DNA from: Corallium rubrum
Lineage: Eukaryota > Cnidaria > Anthozoa > Scleralcyonacea > Coralliidae
Length of the DNA: 64,000 nt
Direction of reading: 5' to 3'
Assembly (NCBI GenBank): GCA_964035015.1
Contig: OZ035997.1
Span: 86,155,982 to 86,219,981, forward strand
Shown piece by piece: positions 1 to 9,100 of the stretch. Position numbers and translations under genes: made by a program. Within the stretch, counting starts at the first letter, position 1. Each line of letters begins with the position of its first letter. The notes under the pieces are model-generated. The model made no database searches, was not told the origin of the DNA, and saw only the letters and a list, made by a program, of their open reading frames with translations.

Positions 1-66
1 ACATGGTGGTTGGTTACGAGAATCAAACTTCAACTGTATTTAGTTCGTACTTGCTTTTGTTTTTAG

Positions 67-167
67 ATTGCCGTTGAAACCATTGCTAACATTCAAACAG
101 TTGCCTCACTTGGCAGAGAAGAATTATTCTATCAAAGATACGTTGATGTTGCTGAGGAGCCTTTTAA
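67..167 (+). CDS. ABC transporter exon A (end of transmembrane domain)
   Basis: The exon follows a pyrimidine-rich TTTTTAG acceptor and ends at GTAAGTAATG. It reads [19 protein letters not shown], the conserved intracellular-loop stretch after the fourth helix of ABCB membrane domains. It ends in phase 2. An earlier exon must lie left of the window because the reading frame is already open. Confidence 0.88.
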
Positions 168-3100
168 GTAAGTAATGTAAGAAGTAAATGACTGTACATG
201 TCGTAATATAAAGAAAATTTGAACAATTTCCCCCAGATGAGCATGAGCATGATGTGATGTGATGTGATTGTGATGCGATGTGTTGGAGATGTAATGTGAT
301 ATGGTGTGATGTGATGCGATGCGATGCGATGCGATGCGATGCGATGTGATGATATATGTACAGGTAATAGCATGGTTTCGAGTGCAATTTGGAAAAAACA
401 TGCACGAGTGAGTTTTTCAAAGCCTATTAAAATTGCACGAGTCCAAAGGACGAGTGCTATTTGAGGTCTTTGAAAAACTCTCGGGTGTGTGTTTTTTCAA
501 AATTGCACTCGAAACCATGCTATTACTTATTGCTGCCGAGCGTTAGCGAGGCAGCTCACTAATCTTGACATGGGTTACCTGTGCCTCGTGTCCAGGCCTC
601 TTTGCCGAGCTATGTATAGTCAACGAAATCTCGATTTTGAGAGGGATGTTTATTTGTTGACCATTTTATGACGTTTTGTGATGTAAAAGTTTCTTTCTAC
701 AACTTACATCACATACGCCAGAAGGATTTGCTCTTACAAATTGCATGTACGTTTGAAGTTTGTAAACACCACGACGGCGATGGATTTTCTAAATTGGCAA
801 TGAATCGTTCTTGTTCTCTAACCTCTGAACACACTTGTTGAACTGTCTTACAATTTCGGTGGGGAGAGTTTATCTTGTCGAGGTAAGATATCAATTTCTA
901 CAACTGACAACTCTGTTTCTTTGTAGGAGATTTCAGTTGTTTTCTTCTATTTTTAGGTGTATATTGGTGTGGGTTCATTGTGTATTTGTGTTTGCATTTT
1001 ACACTGATCAGCATTCTGATCAGACGCTACTATCTGCGTGTGTGTATTTTGACTTATACAAATTCTACAAAATAATGTGATGGGCTCAATGGTACATTGC
1101 TGTATAATTTTATTAAAGCTCTTGATTTGTCAAAACATATTAAGCACTTGGAATTGCATTGACAATTTTGCCATCAGAGCAAGAGGTGTGATTATTTAAT
1201 TGTGTGTATATCCTGTCAAAACCCTTCTTGTTTTCAATCTTATAATTAAAAAATATAGAAGAGATGTGTAAATACTCTGGCTATTGTAATTAATATTACA
1301 TTTTTGGACTTCCCAGTCTTCTTCGAAAGGCAACTCTGTGGGCTCTTATGGTGAAGAGGTGAGAAAAAATTGGATGGAATGGGCAATCTTAGGTGGAGTG
1401 GGCAATCTCGAGTGGAGTGGGCAATTTTGGGTGGAGTGGGCAATCTCGGGTGGAGTGGGCAATCTCGGGTGGAGTGGGCAATCTCGGGCGGAGTGGGTAA
1501 TCTTGGGTGGAGTGGGCAATCTTGGGTGGAGTGGGCAATCTTGGGTGGAGTCAGCAATCTTGGGTGGAGTCGGCAATCTTGGGTGGAGTTGGCAATCTTG
1601 GGTGGAGTGGGCAATTTTGGGTGGAGTGGGTAATTTTGGGTGGAGTGGGCAATTTTGGGTGGAGTGGGCAATCTTGGGTGGAGTGGGTAATATCGGGTGG
1701 AGTGGGCAATCTCAGGTGAAGTGGGAAATCCTGGGTGGAGTGGGCAATCTTGGGTGGTGTGGGTAATCTTGGGTAGAGGGGGCAGTCTTGAGTGGTGTGA
1801 GCAATCTTGGGTGGTGTGGGTAATCTTGGGTGGAGTGGGCAAGAGGGGTGTCACATTGGTCACAGACTGCAGATATTTGCCTGTGGAGTAGGCTAAAGGT
1901 TTTTGTCCCTTTCGAGGCAGCACTTCACTTGCGGTAGTAACTTCTAGTTAATAATATACATGAAAATGTAGACAAAATGTTCTTCCAGCTACGAAGTTAC
2001 ATACCACTCATTGCTCCACTTCTCGAAGCTTTAATGATTGAAAACTGCTTCATTTTGTTCACTAAATACGTCAAACGTTTTACTCATAGCATCTAACCTC
2101 TTCTAGTCTTCTTGCAGGGACTTTTATGACAATATTAAAGCAAAATTCACTCTGTATTTCATCGAAATGTTCTTCGACAACTTTATGTTTTGGTCGCCAT
2201 ATTGGATTTTCTCGTGAAGAAACACCATCCTTCAAAATCCGCATAGGAATTTCATTGGCTTTCCGGTAGTTTCCGGTAGTTTCCGGTAGTTTCCGGTTGT
2301 TTATTAGCCAATCAGAATGCTTAATACTCATTGAAATTTGCACTGTATTCCATTTTTCTGCACTGTATTACATCTTTTCTGCACTGTATTACATTGAAAT
2401 TGCACTCCTCTCGACCAATCAGGATGCAGTAATATTGTCATGTATATTATTAAATATGATATGATATGATGTGATATGATATGATATGATATGATATGAT
2501 ATGATATGATATGATATGATATGATATGATAGAACAAGAAATATTTATTTGCACAATATTTACCATTATATACAATATAATATATAAGAATTTAATGAAT
2601 AATTGTGTGCTTAACCACCTGTAAATAACCATAAGGGCTAATCGAGACAGGTAGTTATTAAGAAAACATCAAGTACGATAGTTATTCAGAAGAGACGGCA
2701 AAATTAATAATAAAATGCAAATACATACAATACTATATAGCCAATGTAATATAGTTAGTATTGCTCAATCACAATTAGTTTAAATTGATTTTTGAAAGAC
2801 TTTATGCTTAATGTTTTTAGCGATTCATCAATTGTATTCCAAATTTTAGGACTACAGAATTTCACACTAAAGGTCCCATCATTTGTACGAACTAACGGTA
2901 TAGAGTAAGACGACCTTGATGCTAGACGAATATTATAAGTATGTCTAGTACTAATTAAAGAGAAGAAGTTGTCAAAAGCAACCGGAAGACTGCCTCGGTT
3001 AAACTGATACATAAATAGTACTGTAAATAATTTAACAATATCAGGGAATTTTAGTAATATGTGTTTTTTAAATAGAGGAGATGTATGTGCTTGATGAGAT

Positions 3101-6100
3101 GAAAAATTCATTATACGAACTGCCTTTTTTTGCAAGATAAATAGAGGTTGTATATTAGTAACATGAAAAGTATTACCCCAAATCAAAACACCGTAAGTAA
3201 GAAATGGGTAGATAATTGAATAATAAACTTGAATTAATATGTCTATCGTAACAAAATGACGTAGTTTCAAAAGTATGCCAGTTCCCCGCGATAACTTTTT
3301 ACATAGTTCATGAACATGGTCTTTCCAACTCAGATTTGAATCGATAATTATTCCTGGATATTTGATACTTTTCTTTTGGTTAATAGCTTTGTTATTGATT
3401 TGAAGGCTTATAGAGTAATTAACCTTTTTTTGAGGTGGGTGAAAAATGACAAAATCTGATTTATCCACATTTAATGATAGTTTATTGACACACAACCACT
3501 GATGAATATTATATAACTGTTCATTCAGATGTAATTCAAGTGATTGAAAGCTTTTGTGCGAAAAGAATATATTACAATCATGTGCAAAAAGATGGAAATC
3601 AAGAGTATCAGACGATTTATTAAAATCATTCATATAAATCAAAAATAGTAGAGGCCCTAGGACAGAATCTTATGGAACTCCATAAGTTAAAGACTGTTGG
3701 TCAGATTTCACATTAGATATGATATGATATGATATGATATGATATGATATGATATGATATGATATGATATGATATGATATGATATGATATGATGCGTTGG
3801 GCTTGCGTAGTCAAACTCAAAAATGTTGAGCTCCAGACCGAACTCGAAGACACAGCCTTCCGAGTGCAAGATGGTAGACCGACGGTACCAACAACTACTT
3901 GTGGCAACACCGCTGCCAAACGTTTTGCGCCTGCGTGACATCCGAGCTGTCACCTCAAAAAAGAGCGGGAAAACACTGAAATATTTGGACTGGTCCGAGA
4001 GTCCCACACAAAAGTTAAAATTATAAGCATACTACGAAAAAGATGTGGTAGGTAATTTGTGCATGGCTTCTTTGTCAATATTGTAATATATTCTGAAATA
4101 CAATGACCCCTTCGTAATTTTCATGACCCTTTTTTTAAAACAGAAATGAATATTCGAGTCTTACTTACTCTTCACTGTTTGGTTGTTGTTGCCACGGCTA
4201 ATTCCCACTCATCTTGCAATGTTTACTCTAGCCAGTTCACGCATGCGTAAACGTTTGGCAGTGGTGTTACTTGTGGCACATGTACGGTTTGACTTGTTCC
4301 CAGGTATAAATATCGTAAACAACCTCGATCTACTATCTGATTTGCAGTGGCTCAATGGTTACAGCGTCCGGCTGGCATTCGGAAGGTTGTGGGTTTGAGT
4401 CCCGTCTGGACCTCAGAGTTTTTTTTTTAGATTGACTACTTACGATAACATGTGGGGTCGTTTTAACACGAAATGACGATAAACACTTTGGAACTTTTGG
4501 TCTCTAAAACAGTATTTCCGATCCTGCATTCTGAGGACAATTTTGACCAAAATATAAAAGGTTCTGAATTACATATTTTAGGCGTCAGAAAGAGTAGAAA
4601 GAAGAAGTAACTTTTGACCTCCAAAATTCCCCTTGTACACCCCAAAAAGGGGGTCGGTCGCACCCCACGACCCCCACCCCTCGCCTGGCCTGTTCAGCAA
4701 AAAACATAAGAAACTTTACCATCTTCAACACTGAAAACATGTTACTAATGTATATCAAAGATGTCAAAATTGGCAGTTAATTAATTAATTTTTGTTGTAT
4801 AGCAAGAGCAAGAAAAACGCACATTACAGTGGACTTTCAATGGGCGTTTCCCAGTGGATTCTTAATCTATGTAGTGCAGCATCAATGCTGTACGCTGGTA
4901 AACTGGTAAGCGATAACGAGATGGACTTCGCTGACGTTATGAAGTAAGTAATGAATGTATTATTAAATTAACATTACTTGTTATATAGCTAGAGTTTTGC
5001 TGGATAAAACGATGACTGTTATTGGTTGGTTTGTGGTCACATTACCTTAGCTAAATTTCAATGTAGACCGAGCAAGCAACAATTGAGAACTTATTGCCCC
5101 CCTTGGTCAATGATATTGCAATTATTGCCCGCCAGAACTTTGACTCTTCACAGTATCCTATAAACAAAAGCTTGTTTGGTTCAGACATTAAGTGCTTTGT
5201 TATATAGCTTGAGTTTCGCTGAATAATTTCGACGTTTATCACGGGAAAGTACACAAAAGACAAACCAAAAATATTACGCCTGGCTTCGTAATTTCACTTC
5301 AACTAAACATGCAAATATGAGTCTCAGAACAAAAAAAACAGCAATACATTTCTCTAGTTCATCTTCACACATGCTTTGAAGATCTATAATTAATATTTTT
5401 TGTACCCTCGGGAAACATTTAGTTTTGTTTTCCCTCGAGTCTCGATATTTCCCTCGACTTTCTTCTCGGGAAACATGGAGACTCGGGAAAACAAATTAAA
5501 CTAACTGTTTCCGTTGGGAACAGACATTAAGTGTATATTAAACATCTTTCCGTTTCAAATTGATCGAAGTCATAAGCGTATAGTATATAGTAGGGCTGTG
5601 GGACTTCAGTGCCTTGAGAAATTCTTAGCACCCCAGCCAGAGATTTGGAACTGACTCATCATTCAACCATTCCAAGTGAATAAGCAACAATAAAGCTAAA
5701 ACAATATAAAAGTTAATATTTTTCAACTTTTTGTCCCATGTATGCTTATTACAGAGATTGATTTTTGTTTAGAGTGTTGATGTCAATTATCATGGGTGCA
5801 TTAGTGGTTGGTCAACTGGCAGCCATGAGTCCTGATTTTGGGAAAGGAAGACTTGGTGCAGCTCATCTCTTTAACCTTTTTAATAGAATTCCTACAATTG
5901 ACAGTGCTTCTGAGAAAGGCGTTAAACCTGTAAGTCTGAAATCAAGCTACTTTGTGTGTTGCGGCCCAAGAAATAACACCGATTCGGACAGGAAAGAAGG
6001 TGTAATTCTCATATGTCCGGGTTGTTTCGGCCAACTGGACTAATTCGTGTCACGAAATTCTTACAAAGTGCATGAGGCGGACGATTTACTTCGCATTGGT

Positions 6101-9100
6101 GCGCCCTTATCTGGGATATGCAAGTCAAGGCTGGGCTCCCCAGTTCCAAAGAACTTATAAGGCAAATTGATAGACTACAGAGACGGGCATCGAAATATAT
6201 AATTATTGAACTTACCGGCCTTTTCTTGTGATCAATCCTATCAAGAACGACTTATTAACTTTAATTTTCTACCATTATGTTACTGGCATGAATATTTGGA
6301 CACGGTTTGTCTTTTCAAAGCAACTAAAGGCTAAATAAATCGGAACCCTTCTGTAATCCCAGCTGTGGCCCGCTGCTTCAAAACCAACTAGATCAAATCC
6401 TAACCCTATAACACTGTCCAGTTTAGAACTAGCACTTTCTGTAGATCATACTTTAACAGAACTACAAGAATATGAAACACCCTAGTTAACGAACTTACAA
6501 ATATCAATTTAAATACACTAGAACTGGCCAGTCATTTAGTTCCCTGATGCTCAGCTGCTACTTTACTGCTCTTGTAAATACCTATAACCCTAGCTGATGA
6601 TCCACATTCTTTCAAAACTATATGTCCAAATTGTAACAATTCTCGCAGTCTTACACGCAACATTACTTGCTATTTCTAGTATTTATTTCTATATTGTACG
6701 TTGTATATTGTATATTGTATAGGTTTTATTATTATCTTTTTTACTTGATAACGTTTATATTTTTGGGCCTGCAGTAGTTGGCCTTACGCGCTGTTGCAGT
6801 AACCCTGCCATAGTGTTTGTGTATCAGTGGTTGTCACTTTAGTTTATTTTGTAATGCTCTAGCTATATGTATTTAGTTAATCTATGGCGAAGCTAGTAAA
6901 ATAAAATAAAATAAAAATATAAAATAAAATAATAAAATAGTCTTAAATATTTTTTTTAAAACAATTTTTCGGTAAAATATAATTTTAGGTAGATTTTATC
7001 CCATACATGAACCAGATTATTTTGCTGAACCAAAAAGGTTATTTAAACTTTGAAATAAATACTATTATGTTCTTTAGGAAAGTATGGATGGAAATATCGC
7101 GTTCAGAAAGATTGAATTCAGATATCCAGCTAGACCGAATGTAAAGGTTTTACGGCGTCTTAATCTGAAAGTCAAAACCGGTCAGACATTAGCTCTTGTT
7201 GGAAGTAGTGGGTGTGGTAAAAGTACGTCTGTAGCATTACTGGAAAGATTTTACAACCCAGCTGCTGGTTCAATTGTAAGTTTGAAAAAATTTAAAATTT
7301 AGAAAGGTAATAATTGAACAGGGAAAAAAGTTTACTTAAGGGTTAATTAGTTAATGTAGCAATTATCAAATCACAGGAGTATTGGCTAGTTTATTAGATT
7401 AATGGACTTAACATATTATGCACCAGTTTACCAAATTTTGCAATAATTGATAAATTTTCTGCAAATTGAATATTTGTAATGCAGGTCTGACTGTGTTATC
7501 TTTTAACTTTATTGGCAGACAGTGGATGACAACGAAATTAACGCATTGAATCTTCAATGGCTTAGAAGTCAAATTGGTATTGTGTCTCAAGAGCCAGTTC
7601 TCTTTGATATGACAGTGCGCGAGAACATAGCATATGGAGACAACACAAGAGAAGTCAGTCTGGAGGAAGTCGAAGAAGCTGCCAAAGCTGCAAACATTCA
7701 TGACTTCATTACTTCTTTGCCTGAGGTAAGTAAATAAAATAAAATATTAAAAATCACATGGACAACATAAATCTAGATCGTTTTCACTCAAGAGATCGGT
7801 GACCCCATTGGAGTGGTGAAACAATACGAAAGTTTAAATATTTAAACAGTTCGTATTGTTTCACCACCCTAATGGTACCTAGGTCCCAGAGGTTCTACGC
7901 CCACCCCCCCCCCCCCCCCCACCACCTCCCCCGAAATGCTGAAAGCAGCGAGAGAACCTCTGCTCGAACTGGCCGTTTCTTTGATCGCCCCGAGCCAATG
8001 AAGTCGCTAGGGTTAGATCTTGACTCCATTTTCTGATTGGCTAAGAAATCTGTTATAGGGGGGTTTCGATTAAAAAAAATAATTACACAAAGTCAACGGT
8101 GGAGGCGTGTTAAAGAAATGTACTGCATCTTGTAAGGCTTTTAGTACATCACTCTTTTGTTATGCTAAAATCTCCGGAGCAAAATTAAAATTGCAATACA
8201 AAGCCGTAAAGAACAAATACCGTCGTTGCTGGGCATATTTTCGAGTCTTACCTGGTTATACCGAGTTTGTAATGCGTGAGAGGTATAAATATTATTTCAG
8301 TGCGTAGACTAGACTATTATTTCTCTTACTCTTCAACCAATCTCTTACTTTACCATACGGATCGGACGATCGAGTATTAAAATCTGAAAATCAATCCGTC
8401 GCCGAACTATAACACATATAAGTAATATTGGGTATTTCACTCGATTACATAGCGTGTACTAAGGATTTTGTGTGAAGGAAAATTCGAGTGCAGAATATAT
8501 ACATTTTAAGACCAAACCGGGACCAGTTGCAACTACACAGGCCTTCCGGCAGGAATTGAACCCACGACCTTGCGATTCTAGTGCAATGCTCTGACCACTG
8601 AGCCACGGAGGGCGTTGCCGAGAGCTTGATCGGAGTTCTGTATATATAATGTGGTAATGCCAGGAGAGAATTGGGTATATTATAAGTAATATTGGGCATT
8701 TCACTCGATTACATAGCGTGTACTATGGATTTTGGGTGAAGGAAAGTTCGAGTGTAGAATATGTACATTTAAAGACCTTTTTAAATGTATATATTCTACA
8801 CTCTACACTTAAAAGACATTTAAATGTATATATTCTACACTCGAATTTTCCTTCACCCAAAATCCTTAGTACACGCTATATAATACATATATACCGAGAA
8901 CGTCGTTCAGCAAGCTTTTCAATATTCTCTATTGGAATCGCCGTGACATCCAAGTATGACGTGTCTAAAGTGCCCTTAACCCCCAAACATTTTATGGTTT
9001 AGATTAAAAGCACCCTTAAGATTATGAAGAATGGCGTTGAAAGTTCGGTGATATAGATTTTTGTTCTTAAGTTATCAGGGTTTTAATTTTGGAAAATGCA

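Noticed and set aside
124-420. Three overlapping minus frames rich in Ser, His and Ile
   Set aside because: Translation of the GATGY microsatellite and of a MITE end.
1246-1923. 225-codon minus-strand open frame and several plus frames
   Set aside because: They exist only because the 19-bp repeat lacks stops; the protein is a plain repeat with no gene context.
4340-4440. Functional tRNA gene
   Set aside because: A and B boxes are present but acceptor and anticodon stems are not supported; more likely a SINE head.
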